DNA of 64,000 nucleotides from Lysobacteraceae bacterium P (GTDB lineage: Bacteria; Pseudomonadota; Gammaproteobacteria; Xanthomonadales; Xanthomonadaceae), in assembly GCA_005503055.1 (NCBI GenBank), contig SCOX01000001.1:682001-746000 (forward strand). The letters are read 5' to 3'. Made by a program: the position numbers and the translations under genes. Shown here piece by piece: positions 30,459 through 38,884 of this stretch (positions within the stretch are counted from its first letter, which is position 1; each line of letters starts with the position of its first letter). The notes under the pieces were generated by a model that saw only the letters and a list, made by a program, of their open reading frames with translations, searched no databases and was not told where the DNA came from.

Positions 30459-30500
30459 ACGCCCTGCAAGGCTTTCAGCCCTGCGGGGCGTTTGGTTTTT
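30459..30500 (+). terminator. Terminator after ssrA
   Basis: ACGCCC... AAGGCTTTCAGCC ...GGGGCGT followed by TTTGGTTTTT forms a long imperfect hairpin with a T-rich tail 20 nt after the tmRNA 3' end. Confidence 0.65.
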
Positions 30501-30642
30501 GGAGCTTGGGTGGGCGTGTTCCGGGCCCAGTCCCGTCCACGAGGGGTTCGGCGCCATGCGCTGGCCCCTTTCGGACTCGTCTGATGGGACCACAAGCGTG
30601 GGTTGCGGATGCTGAGGTCTCATTCGTTTCGGACATGCCCCT

Positions 30643-30927
30643 ATGCGCCAGGCTTGTCGACTCGCCGGTACCGAACTCAGCCAGGACGAGCGCTTCGCGC
30701 TGCTTGCCCTGTGCCACCGTAGCCAACTTTTCCGCTGGGAGCGCGAACTGATGGCGCCGCAGACCATGCAGCGCCTGGAGATCATGGACTTGGCGACGTT
30801 CGATGGATGGGACTGGGAGCTCACGGCACGCGGATCGGAGCTCATCGCGCGCCTCACCGGTCACGACCTGAGCCTGATCGCCCTGCCGGACGGGGCCGCG
30901 GCCCGCGCCCGCAGGCCGCGGGAATAG
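30643..30927 (+). CDS. Hypothetical small protein
   Basis: 94 residues, unrecognised. It contains a plausible helical core (DERFALLALCHRSQLFRWER) and a segment WDWELTARGSELIARLTGHD that resembles a wing-like or small-domain strand pair. It is basic at the C-terminus (ARARRPRE). Convergent with the topoisomerase gene, which ends 11 bp away. No strong ribosome site was seen; the call rests on codon pattern and the open frame. Confidence 0.45.
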   Translation: MRQACRLAGTELSQDERFALLALCHRSQLFRWERELMAPQTMQRLEIMDLATFDGWDWELTARGSELIARLTGHDLSLIALPDGAAARARRPRE

Positions 30928-30937
30928 CCCTCGCCCG

Positions 30938-32026
30938 TCAGGACTTCACGCGACGTCCGCGCCGCAGGAGTTTCAACGCCGCCTGCTCCCATTGACGCTC
31001 GCCGCGCGCGCCGGCAACCACGCGTTGCAGGCGGCCGTCCTCCCAGCACTCGAACACCGTCGGATCGATGTACGACTTGCGGCAAACCGCCGGCGTGTTG
31101 CCGAGCAGGTGCGCCACCTGTGCGATAACCTCGTTGCGCACGCCGGGGATCGCCGTGACCTTGGGCTCGCCGTCCTCACGCACCGGCACTTCGCGCGCGG
31201 CCAGTAGCCGGATCGCCACCAGCGTGCCGCCCCAGGTGCGGAAATCCTTCGCGGTGAACTCCTCGCCCATTGCCTCGCGCAGGTAATCGTTAACCATCCC
31301 CGAGTCCACCGGCTGACGCTGCCCCTCTCCGTCGACGTACTGGAACAGCATCTGCCCCGGCAGTTGTTGACAGCGACGCAGCAGGCGCGTCAGGCGCGCA
31401 TCGTCGAGCACGACGTCGTGCTCCATCCCTCCCTTGCCGCGGAAATGCAGGTGCGCGCGTCCGCCGCGCAGGAACTCGACGTGGCGATTGCGCAACGTGG
31501 TCAGGCCGTAGGAACGGTTGCCGCGCGCGTACTCGGCGTTGCCGATGCGCACCAGGGTGTCGGCCAGGACCGACACCACGATCGCCAGCACCTTCTCGCG
31601 GCCGATGCCCTCGCGCGCCATGTCGCGTCGCAATGCGCGCCGGAGCCGGGGCAGCGCCGCGGCAAAGGCGACGATGCGGTCGAACTTGCGCGCGTCGCGA
31701 ACCTGCTTCCAGCGTGGGTGGTAGCGATACTGTTTGCGCCCGCGCGCGTCGCGACCCGACGCCTGCAGGTGGCCGTTCGCGTGCCGGCAGATCCACACAT
31801 CGCGGTAGGCGGGCGGAACCGCAAGCGCGCGGATGCGCGCCAACGTCTGCTCGTCGCGCACGGGCCTACCATCCGCATCGAGGTAGCGAAAGCCCTTGCC
31901 CGACCGTTGCCGGCGCAGGCCGGGTTCCTCGTCGCTGACGTACACCAGGCCGCCATCGCTGGCCGACGCGATACCCGCCTCATCGGGAATACCGCTCGCG
32001 GATGCCCTTGCTCGCCCTTTTGCCAT
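30938..32026 (-). CDS. DNA topoisomerase IB (poxvirus-like)
   Basis: 362 residues. Relaxes supercoils by nicking one strand through a 3'-phosphotyrosine. An N-terminal domain with PVRDEQTLARIRALAVPPAY and DVWICRHANGHLQASGRDAR is followed by the catalytic domain: LRNRHVEFLRGG, GKGGMEHD, the catalytic Arg region FTAKDFRTWGGTLVA and the nucleophile tyrosine in CRKSYIDPTVFECW. Bacterial forms of this enzyme are accessory and patchily distributed. The basic C-terminus ends RRGRRVKS. It is divergent from the GIY-YIG-like gene. Confidence 0.93.
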   Translation of the reverse strand: MAKGRARASASGIPDEAGIASASDGGLVYVSDEEPGLRRQRSGKGFRYLDADGRPVRDEQTLARIRALAVPPAYRDVWICRHANGHLQASGRDARGRKQYRYHPRWKQVRDARKFDRIVAFAAALPRLRRALRRDMAREGIGREKVLAIVVSVLADTLVRIGNAEYARGNRSYGLTTLRNRHVEFLRGGRAHLHFRGKGGMEHDVVLDDARLTRLLRRCQQLPGQMLFQYVDGEGQRQPVDSGMVNDYLREAMGEEFTAKDFRTWGGTLVAIRLLAAREVPVREDGEPKVTAIPGVRNEVIAQVAHLLGNTPAVCRKSYIDPTVFECWEDGRLQRVVAGARGERQWEQAALKLLRRGRRVKS

Positions 32027-32120
32027 GAGCGCAGCATCCGGACGTGCGCATCAAGATTGCGTGGCGATACGCGTCGATCGCGCCGCTGCGCCGTCACGCG
32101 CGATCGGCGATCATGCCCGC

Positions 32121-32744
32121 ATGCCCTTCGTGCGCAGCTCCGGCCCCGAGCAGACACGCGGCGCCAGCGAAGGCGCCTGCCATCTCTACGTCCTTCCCTG
32201 CGCTTATGAAGACCTGCTCAAGCTGGGGTTTTCGAGGCAGCCGCTGGAACGGATGCAGGCATTGCACCCGCGCTACTTCGAGTTCTTCGACCTTGATCGC
32301 GCCCTGCTGGTGGAAACCGAAACCGTCCGCGATGCGCGCCGCCTCGAGCTGGACCTGCGACACCGACTGCACGACTACAACGCGCCTGCCCCACTCACCG
32401 TGCGAGTGCAGGCGGCGGGCCTTACGGAGTGGTATCGAGGCGCGTACGAACCGCTTGCACAGGAGGCTGCCGCGCTGTCCGCGCAGGGTCATACCGTTCA
32501 CACGCCGCTGCGCCCGTGGGTGGAAGCGCAGTTGCGTTCACGCACGCACGCGCTCTACGGCTGGGCCAGCCAGGTGTTGGAAAGCGTGGAAGGCGAACCG
32601 GCGCACCTGGACGAAATGCCGACGATGCACGCGCTGCGCCGACAGGTGCTGGACGTGCTCGACGCGCATGTCGCGCTCGGCATCGAGGTGGACGAGCATC
32701 TTCCCGATGCTCTCACGCGTTGGTATGCGCCACGGTCGCGTTGA
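32121..32744 (+). CDS. GIY-YIG superfamily (MUG113/T5orf172-like) protein
   Basis: 207 residues. The N-terminal half reads CHLYVLPCAYEDLLKLGFSR, QPLERMQALHPRYFEFFDLD and ARRLELDLRHRLHDY, the Y-V-L / K-L-G / R spacing of GIY-YIG-type nuclease-like domains of the MUG113/T5orf172 kind. The C-terminal half (about 110-207) is unrecognised, helical and acidic. Start ATG 32121 (MPFVRSSGPEQTRGASEG) was chosen over longer frames that overlap the topoisomerase gene. The canonical GIY and YIG triplets are degraded, so nuclease activity is uncertain. Confidence 0.65.
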   Translation: MPFVRSSGPEQTRGASEGACHLYVLPCAYEDLLKLGFSRQPLERMQALHPRYFEFFDLDRALLVETETVRDARRLELDLRHRLHDYNAPAPLTVRVQAAGLTEWYRGAYEPLAQEAAALSAQGHTVHTPLRPWVEAQLRSRTHALYGWASQVLESVEGEPAHLDEMPTMHALRRQVLDVLDAHVALGIEVDEHLPDALTRWYAPRSR

Positions 32745-32753
32745 CGAACCGGA

Positions 32754-33098
32754 TCAGTGCTTTCGGCCGGCCGGCAGCGGTTCTTCGTCGCGGTCGTACG
32801 CCGGCGGATAATAGAAGTTGACGGTCTTGAACAGCGAGCGCCCAGTGTTGCGTACTTCGTGCCGCTCGCCGCGCTCGATGACCAGCAGGCTGCCCGCCTT
32901 GAGCGGCTGGCGTCGTCCTTCGACGATCGCCAGCCCAGTACCCGACACCACATACAGCCATTGGTCGGCACCGCGATGGCGGTTGTCCGGGCCGCCCTCG
33001 GCGTCGCCCGGTGCGATGACCATTTCGGCCGCCTGCACCTTGCGCACGTCGAAGGCGACGCGGAAACCCTTTCCGAAGCGGAACCGCTTGTGCTTCAT
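32754..33098 (-). CDS. Cupin-domain protein
   Basis: 114 residues. One small beta-barrel cupin: RHRGADQWLYVVSGTGLAIV (motif 1, with metal-type His and Glu-like positions partly altered) and GSLLVIERGERHEVRNTGRS (motif 2, G-x5-P-like with His). The N-terminus is basic (MKHKRFRFGKGF). Such proteins bind a metal and small molecule; the ligand is unknown. It follows the GlsB/YeaQ-like gene on the same strand by 8 bp and is likely cotranscribed with it. Confidence 0.75.
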   Translation of the reverse strand: MKHKRFRFGKGFRVAFDVRKVQAAEMVIAPGDAEGGPDNRHRGADQWLYVVSGTGLAIVEGRRQPLKAGSLLVIERGERHEVRNTGRSLFKTVNFYYPPAYDRDEEPLPAGRKH

Positions 33099-33106
33099 GC
33101 CGCGCG

Positions 33107-33379
33107 TCAGCGCGCTCGGCCACGCGTGAAGAGATTGACGATCGCCAGCAGCACGACCGCGCCGACCAGCGACAGCAACAGGCCGCCGATGCTGAAGTTG
33201 CCGTCGTTGATGTCGCCGCCGCCCAGCCCCAGGACGCCGCCGAGCCAGCCGCCGATGAACGCGCCGATGATGCCGACGACGATGTTGAGGATGATGCCCT
33301 GCTGCGCATCGCGACGCATGATGAGGCTGGCGAGCCAGCCGACGATACCGCCCACGATCAGCCAGATGATGATGCCCAT
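33107..33379 (-). CDS. GlsB/YeaQ/YmgE family stress-linked membrane protein
   Basis: 90 residues with about three hydrophobic helices: MGIIIWLIVGGIVGWLASLI, GIILNIVVGIIGAFIGGWLG and LLLSLVGAVVLLAIVNLF. The Gly-rich GGIVGWLA and NIVVGIIGAFIGG blocks are family signatures. The start at ATG 33379 has a purine-rich site (GGAG) upstream. Members are often general-stress induced, function unknown. Confidence 0.88.
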   Translation of the reverse strand: MGIIIWLIVGGIVGWLASLIMRRDAQQGIILNIVVGIIGAFIGGWLGGVLGLGGGDINDGNFSIGGLLLSLVGAVVLLAIVNLFTRGRAR

Positions 33380-33500
33380 GACGTTCTCCACTCCTGCCTC
33401 AGGTGCGGCGGATGGTAGGAACGGCCTCGTGATGCGCGTGTGTGTGGTCGAGCCTCCCACCGTGACGTCTTGTACACATCCGGCCCACCAACGTGGCCGG

Positions 33501-33980
33501 ATGGATTGGACACTGCAACTGGTCGTGCTGGGTGATGCCGCCATCGGGATGCTGCTCGGCGGCGTGATCGGCTTCGAACGCGAACTCAAGAACCGTCCCG
33601 CCGGCTTCCGCACGCACATGCTGGTGGGAGGCGCGGCCGCGTTGTTGATCGGACTGGGCCAACTGGTCCTTGCCGATCATCGCCTGGACAGCGAACTGCG
33701 CGTGACGCTCGACCCGTTGCGTCTGGTCGAAGCAGTCATCGCCGGCGTGGCATTCATCGGCGCGGGCACGATCTTCGCCCAACGCGGGACGCAGGTCGTT
33801 GTCGGCATCACCACGGCGGCCTCCATCCTGATGGTGGCGGTGATCGGGGTGATGTGCGGGTTCCGCTACTACCTGCTCGCCGGCCTTGCGACCGCGATGA
33901 CATTGCTGGTGCTGACGGTCATCGCATGGGTCGAAAAGCGCATGCCGGGCGACAAGGACACTGCGTGCAAGGACGACTGA
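33501..33980 (+). CDS. MgtC/SapB family membrane protein
   Basis: 159 residues with five hydrophobic helices. The family signature GMLLGGVIGFERELKNRPAG then FRTHMLVGGAAALLI is intact, as is AVIAGVAFIGAGTIFA. In pathogens MgtC restrains F-type ATP synthase and supports growth in low magnesium; here only family membership is supported. ATG 33501 begins MDWTLQLVVLGDAAIGML. It is divergent from the GlsB-like gene. Confidence 0.9.
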   Translation: MDWTLQLVVLGDAAIGMLLGGVIGFERELKNRPAGFRTHMLVGGAAALLIGLGQLVLADHRLDSELRVTLDPLRLVEAVIAGVAFIGAGTIFAQRGTQVVVGITTAASILMVAVIGVMCGFRYYLLAGLATAMTLLVLTVIAWVEKRMPGDKDTACKDD

Positions 33981-34020
33981 CGAACGTGGCGGCGTAGGCG
34001 CAAGCCTCACGGATCCTTAG

Positions 34021-34242
<222 letters not shown>

Positions 34243-35991
34243 ATGCGCGATCGCCTGCCCGCACCGCCATCGCTGTCGGCCGTACCTCGCGCGCCGCGCA
34301 CGGACACCATGACCCCGCAGACGCATGGATTGGCCCGTACCGGCCGCATCCTGCGGTTCCTGATGCGCTATCGCGGCACCGGCGTGTTCACCGGCCTGGA
34401 CTTGCGTTCCTCGGTGCCGATCGTCGGCGAGGTCGATGTCGCCGACCCGCGTCCGGAACAGTTCGTCAAGGATCTCGAAGAGCTGGGGCCGACCTTCATC
34501 AAGCTGGGCCAGGCGCTGTCCACGCGTCCCGATCTCATGCCCGGACCCTATCTGGCCGCGCTCGCGCGCACGCAGTGCCAGGTGACGCCAGTCGAGTTCG
34601 ACGCCATTCGCGTGCAGGTGGAGACATCGCTCGAACGCCCGATTTCGGAGATCTTCGCCTGGTTCGATCCCGCGCCACTGGGCTCGGCTTCGCTCGCGCA
34701 AGTGCATCGCGCGCGCCTGCTCGACGGTCGCCCGGTCGCGGTGAAAGTGCAGCGCCCCGGCGTCGCCGAGGAAGTGAAGCAGGACCTGTCCGTACTCGAC
34801 TCGATCGCCACCGGTGTGGACCACACTACCGGCCTGGGCCAGCGCGTTCGCTTCTCCGACTGGGTGCACGAGTTCCGCAAGGCGCTGGTCGGCGAGCTGG
34901 ATTACACGCTGGAAGCGGCGAACCAGGAGCGCTTCTCCGAACACCTGGCCGCCTACCCCGATCTCCTAATCCCGCGCCCGGTGTGGCCGCTCACGCGCAC
35001 GCGCGTGCTGGTGATGGACCTGGTCAACGGCGATCCGCTCGATACTAACGTGCACCTGCGCCTGCGAGCCGAAGCGCTCGAGCGGTTGTGCGAATCGCTG
35101 CTACGCGGCTACCTCGACCAGATGTTCGTGCATGGCGAGATCCACGCCGACCCGCACCCAGGCAACCTGCTGCTTACCGACGATGGACGGCTGGCAGTGA
35201 TCGACCTTGGCATGGTCGTGCACGTGCCGCCGCGCCAGCGTACGCGCTTGCTCAAGCTGATGTTCTCCGCCGTGGAAGGCCGCGGCGACGACGCAGCCGA
35301 CGAGGTCATCGCGCTGGGCACGCGCCTGGAAACCTTCGACGAAGAACGCTATCTGCGCGAGTCCGGCCAGCTCATCGCGCGCTACGCCGCACACGCCGGC
35401 CTGAAGGACCATTCCGAAGGGCGGCTGATGCTCGACCTCACCCGCATCGGCGCGATGTGCGGGCTGCGCACGCCACCGGAACTGAGCCTGCTCGGCCGTA
35501 CGCTGCTGCACCTGGAAGGCGTGTGCCGCCTGCTGGCGCCGCAGCTGAATGTGCAGAAGATCATCGAAAGCCACATGCCGCAGATGATCTCCGCGCAGAT
35601 CCGGCGTTCGCTGTCGATGCCGGCGCTGGCGGTGGAGGCGGTCGAATTGCAGGGACTATTGCAGGACGCGCCTCGCAAGTTGTCCTCGGCGCTGTCGCTG
35701 CTGGCCGAGAACCGTCTGCAGGTGCGCATCACCGGCCTGCAGGAATCGCGGCTGATGGAGAACCTGCAGAAGATCGCCAATCGCATCGCCGCCGGCGTGG
35801 TGGTCGCGGCGCTGATCCTCGCTTCGGCGATGCTGCTGCGCGGGTCCGGCACCGGCGCACCGAACCGTTACGAGTGGCTGGCGCTGGTGCTGTTCCTGGT
35901 GGCGACCGCACTGGGGCTCGGACTGGTACTCAGCGCGCTGCTGCGCGATCGCAAGGCCAAACCGCGCGAGGAACGCGGGCCGCGCACCTAG
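34243..35991 (+). CDS. UbiB/ABC1/AarF family atypical kinase-like protein
   Basis: 582 residues. Kinase-like features: KxGQ-type helix FIKLGQALSTRPDLMP, the A-rich loop GSASLAQVHRARLLDG, VAVKVQRPG with the ATP lysine, and the catalytic/metal segment HGEIHADPHPGNLLL followed by VIDLGMV. Two hydrophobic helices end the protein (IAAGVVVAALILASAMLL and LALVLFLVATALGLGLVLSA). UbiB proteins assist ubiquinone biosynthesis or lipid handling; this is likely a paralogue, not the ubi-operon copy. It is directly joined to the short acidic peptide gene. The start could also be a later ATG (MTPQTHG). Confidence 0.9.
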   Translation: MRDRLPAPPSLSAVPRAPRTDTMTPQTHGLARTGRILRFLMRYRGTGVFTGLDLRSSVPIVGEVDVADPRPEQFVKDLEELGPTFIKLGQALSTRPDLMPGPYLAALARTQCQVTPVEFDAIRVQVETSLERPISEIFAWFDPAPLGSASLAQVHRARLLDGRPVAVKVQRPGVAEEVKQDLSVLDSIATGVDHTTGLGQRVRFSDWVHEFRKALVGELDYTLEAANQERFSEHLAAYPDLLIPRPVWPLTRTRVLVMDLVNGDPLDTNVHLRLRAEALERLCESLLRGYLDQMFVHGEIHADPHPGNLLLTDDGRLAVIDLGMVVHVPPRQRTRLLKLMFSAVEGRGDDAADEVIALGTRLETFDEERYLRESGQLIARYAAHAGLKDHSEGRLMLDLTRIGAMCGLRTPPELSLLGRTLLHLEGVCRLLAPQLNVQKIIESHMPQMISAQIRRSLSMPALAVEAVELQGLLQDAPRKLSSALSLLAENRLQVRITGLQESRLMENLQKIANRIAAGVVVAALILASAMLLRGSGTGAPNRYEWLALVLFLVATALGLGLVLSALLRDRKAKPREERGPRT

Positions 35992-36019
35992 CGCGCGACC
36001 CGATCCCGGACTGCCGTAT

Positions 36020-36430
36020 TCAGGCCGCCTGGTTGATACGGATGTGGTTGCCCGCCGGATCGCGAAACGCGCAATCGCGCACGCCGTACGGCTGATCGGT
36101 CGGCTCCTGGATGACTTCGGCGCCGCCGGCCTGCAGCTTGTCGAAGGTGCCGTCCAGGTCGGCGGTCGCCAGGATGATCATGGCGTAGGTGCCCTTGGCC
36201 ATCATCTCGACGATGGTGCGGCGCTCCTCGTCCGTGAGTCCCGGCGTTGCGGCCGGCGGGTGCAGGACGATCGAGGTGTCCGGCTGGCCGGGCGGGCCTA
36301 CCGTGATCCAGTGCATGCCGTTGTAGGCGACCTCCTTGCGGACCTCGAAGCCCAGGGCGTCGCGGTAGAACGCCAGCGACTGCGCCGGATCGTTGTGCGG
36401 GAGGAAGGTCGAGTGCAGGGTGATGTTCAT
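36020..36430 (-). CDS. VOC (glyoxalase/bleomycin resistance) family protein
   Basis: 136 residues. Vicinal oxygen chelate fold: ITLHSTFLPHNDPAQSLAFY, RDALGFEV, and the C-terminal DCAFRDPAGNHIRINQAA with the metal-type terminal region. The substrate is unknown. It follows the AraC-type gene by 37 bp in the same direction and so probably answers to it. ATG 36430 is preferred to an upstream in-frame ATG lacking a ribosome site. Confidence 0.85.
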   Translation of the reverse strand: MNITLHSTFLPHNDPAQSLAFYRDALGFEVRKEVAYNGMHWITVGPPGQPDTSIVLHPPAATPGLTDEERRTIVEMMAKGTYAMIILATADLDGTFDKLQAGGAEVIQEPTDQPYGVRDCAFRDPAGNHIRINQAA

Positions 36431-36467
36431 GGGCTGCGTTTTTCCGTGCGTGGTGATGTCCACGTGA

Positions 36468-36917
36468 TCAGTCTAGGGAAGGCTCCGACGCCCGCGCTTC
36501 TCGATTCCTGATCGGTCGCGTGACCTGCTTGGCCACGCACGGCGGAAGGCCGTCGGTGGCGCCGGCCTGCTCGCGCTTGTAGGCGCCGGGCGGCATGCCG
36601 ACCAGTTCGGTGAAGCGCGTGCTGAACGTGCCCAGCGACGAGCACCCCACCTCGAAACACACGTCCGTGACGCTGAGATCGCCCCGGCGCAACAGCGCCA
36701 TCGCGCGCTCCACGCGCCGCGTCATCAGGTAGCTGTAAGGCGATTCGCCGAACGCGAGCTTGAATTGCCGGCTCAGGTGTCCGGCCGACATGTGCACGCC
36801 GCGGGCGAGCGCCTCCACGTCCAGCGGCTTGGCGTACTCGCGGTCGATCCGGTCGCGGACGCGGCGCAGGCGAGCGAGGTCGCGCAGGTGCTGCGGATCG
36901 GGATGCGTGCCGTTCAT
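36468..36917 (-). CDS. AraC-family DNA-binding regulator
   Basis: 149 residues, consisting essentially of the double helix-turn-helix domain: LARGVHMSAGHLSRQFKLAF, GESPYSYLMTRRVERAMALL, DVCFEVGCSSLGTFSTRFTE. No ligand-binding N-terminal domain is present. Controls the linked VOC gene in the likely scheme. It is divergent from the CBS gene across 171 bp, a shared regulatory interval. The C-terminal 20 residues are basic. Confidence 0.88.
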   Translation of the reverse strand: MNGTHPDPQHLRDLARLRRVRDRIDREYAKPLDVEALARGVHMSAGHLSRQFKLAFGESPYSYLMTRRVERAMALLRRGDLSVTDVCFEVGCSSLGTFSTRFTELVGMPPGAYKREQAGATDGLPPCVAKQVTRPIRNREARASEPSLD

Positions 36918-37088
36918 CGGCGCGATCGTGTCACGACGCGTGAAGGCGCTCAAGGTCGCCGGCCAGGGTTTCGCGAAGTCGCACGCATTCGGAGTGGCGC
37001 ATTCACGCGGAATGTGCGCGCGCTTCACGCCCGCCGAATCGCCCCGGTGCGATGGTCGCTGTTTCCGACCCGCACTGGAGCACTCCCC

Positions 37089-37502
37089 ATGAAAGTGGCT
37101 GACATCATGACCACCGACGTCTTCCTCACCGCGCCGAACCGGAGCATCCGCGAGGCGGCCGAGACGATGCACCGCATGGACGTGGGCAGCCTCCCCGTGG
37201 GCGATGGCGACCGCCTGGTCGGCATGGTCACCGATCGCGATATCGCCATCCGAGCGGTCGCCAAGGGCCTCAATGCCGACACGCCCGTGCGTGCGGTGAT
37301 GACGCAGGAAATCCGCTACTGTTTCGAGGACCAAGAGGTCGACGACGTCGCGCGCAACATGGCCGACCTGAAAGTTCGCCGCCTGCCCGTCATCAACCGC
37401 GACAAGCGCCTGGTCGGCTTCGTCTCGCTGGCGGATTTCGCACACGGAGCGGACGAAGAATCTTCGGAGGAACTGTTGAGGGGCGTCGCGACGCCGCATT
37501 GA
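37089..37502 (+). CDS. CBS-pair domain protein
   Basis: 137 residues with two CBS motifs: MKVADIMTTDVFLTAPNRSI and PVRAVMTQEIRYCFEDQEVD, each followed by the GRLVGMVTDRDIAIRA- and KRLVGFVSLADFAHG-type ends. CBS pairs bind adenine nucleotides and regulate partners; no effector domain is fused. The stop overlaps the following frame's alternative TTG start by 4 bp, but the DUF4142 gene most likely starts at 37517. Confidence 0.9.
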   Translation: MKVADIMTTDVFLTAPNRSIREAAETMHRMDVGSLPVGDGDRLVGMVTDRDIAIRAVAKGLNADTPVRAVMTQEIRYCFEDQEVDDVARNMADLKVRRLPVINRDKRLVGFVSLADFAHGADEESSEELLRGVATPH

Positions 37503-37516
37503 CGCAGCACCGCGCG

Positions 37517-38164
37517 ATGCGCAGTTTCCGCCTTCCTGTGGTCCTCGTAGTGCTTGCGATCGCCGTCGCGCTCACCGGCTGCAAGCGCGACGCGGACCCG
37601 CCCGCCGTGATTCCGCCGGTCGCGCGATCGCCCTCCACCGATGCCACTGGCGCGGGCACCACCGCATCGGACACCCACACCAGCGCCGATGCACCGCCGG
37701 CCGCGCCCGCGCCACCACCGACGTCTGGCGTTTCGCTGGCGCTGGTCGCCATCATCGACGAACACGAGATTGCGGCGGCCGAACAAGCACGCCGGAAGAA
37801 GGTGAGCGGGGCGGTGCTGAAATACGCCAATCTCCTGCACCGAGAACACGAAGAAAACCTCGAGGCCCTGCGCGCCCTCACCCAGGGCACCGGCGCAGTC
37901 GAACTGCAGAGCACCGCAGAAGTCCATGCGCTGCGGACGAAGGCGGAGACCCAACTGGCGGCGCTGGACGCCAAGTCAGGCGCGGATTACCGCGTCGCCT
38001 ACCTCGATGCGATGGAGCGCGGCCACACCGACGCGCTCGCGCTGCTGGAGACCCGGCTGATCCCCGCCGCGCAGGACGAAACGCTGCGCAACTTCCTGAT
38101 CAACACACGCGACCACGTCGCGATGCACCTGGAACGCGCCAAGTCATTGCAGACCGGCGAGTAA
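37517..38164 (+). CDS. DUF4142-type predicted lipoprotein
   Basis: 215 residues. Type II signal peptide MRSFRLPVVLVVLAIAVALT ending at the lipobox Cys (ALTG-C), a Pro/Ala-rich linker, then a helical domain with VSLALVAIIDEHEIAAAEQA, YANLLHREHEENLEALRALT and LLETRLIPAAQDETLRNFLI, HVAMHLERAK, resembling DUF4142 (ferritin-like four-helix) proteins. It follows the CBS gene by 14 bp. Function unknown. Confidence 0.78.
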   Translation: MRSFRLPVVLVVLAIAVALTGCKRDADPPAVIPPVARSPSTDATGAGTTASDTHTSADAPPAAPAPPPTSGVSLALVAIIDEHEIAAAEQARRKKVSGAVLKYANLLHREHEENLEALRALTQGTGAVELQSTAEVHALRTKAETQLAALDAKSGADYRVAYLDAMERGHTDALALLETRLIPAAQDETLRNFLINTRDHVAMHLERAKSLQTGE

Positions 38165-38224
38165 GCGCCGTCCCCAGTGGCACCGCATCGGGCATCCCTG
38201 CCCTTCTTTCGATGTGCGCGACAG

Positions 38225-38584
38225 TTACCTGATGGTGGCAAAACCAAAGCGGGACTCCTGATCGACGAGCGCTTGCGGCGCTCCTCGCTCGGACAGCCGC
38301 GTCCATGCGGCCATGGCAACGGGCAGCGCCTCGTTCCAGTCCAGTCGCGAATTTCCACGCACGCGCACATAGCTCAGTTGCAGGTTGTCGGCCATGTCGT
38401 CGAAGTCCTGCCCATGACCGCGCAGGTAGGCATCCAGTCCGAGTTTCAGTGCCGGCAGGTAGTCATCGCTGCGGAATCTGGGCACGTAGTTGCGGTAATG
38501 ACGCATCCAGTGGGCGATCTCGTCGTCCATGTTGACCGCCTCGACCACGGTTGATTGTTCCCCGTAGAACAGCTTCGCGTTCAT
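38225..38584 (-). CDS. Hypothetical protein, 119 residues
   Basis: Not recognised. It contains DDEIAHWMRHYRNYVPRFRS, DYLPALKLGLDAYLRGHGQD and LSYVRVRGNSRLDWNEALPV, a mixed helical and basic pattern with a conserved-looking WNEALP segment. ATG 38584 gives MNAKLFYGEQSTVVEAV and lies 5 nt after GGAG. The N-terminal sequence is not hydrophobic, so it is probably cytoplasmic. Upstream, 38585-38884 is about 300 bp of promoter-type sequence shared with the divergent NtrC-like gene; no clear sigma-54 sites seen. Confidence 0.6.
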   Translation of the reverse strand: MNAKLFYGEQSTVVEAVNMDDEIAHWMRHYRNYVPRFRSDDYLPALKLGLDAYLRGHGQDFDDMADNLQLSYVRVRGNSRLDWNEALPVAMAAWTRLSERGAPQALVDQESRFGFATIR

Positions 38585-38884
38585 CCTCTCTCTCCAATGC
38601 TTCATCGTGGCATCGTCGGCTCGACCGCTCCGTTCTTTTCCGGGCGGACAAGCAAACCATGAGCAACTCTCGTGCCAGCCCGTTGGGCGTGTGCGCAGGC
38701 GCGAAGGAGGTGTGAAAGATTTTCCTGTACCTGCCCGGGAGCGGCGCGCAACGCGGTTGCGGCGGCGTGCGCAGCTGCATGAACGATCCCGCCGCGGAAG
38801 ATCTTTCCCCTGGCGTGGAAAGTTCTTCAAAGCCCTTTCACCCATGCCGGCATACGCTGCGAATGTTCTACGTGGGAGACGACC

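Noticed and set aside
30086-30642. ssrA as an island attachment site
   Set aside because: The gene is intact, with no integrase nearby and no duplicated 3' end within the window.
38585-38884. Possible sigma-54 promoter for the NtrC-like gene
   Set aside because: No TGGCAC-N5-TTGC-like pair seen.
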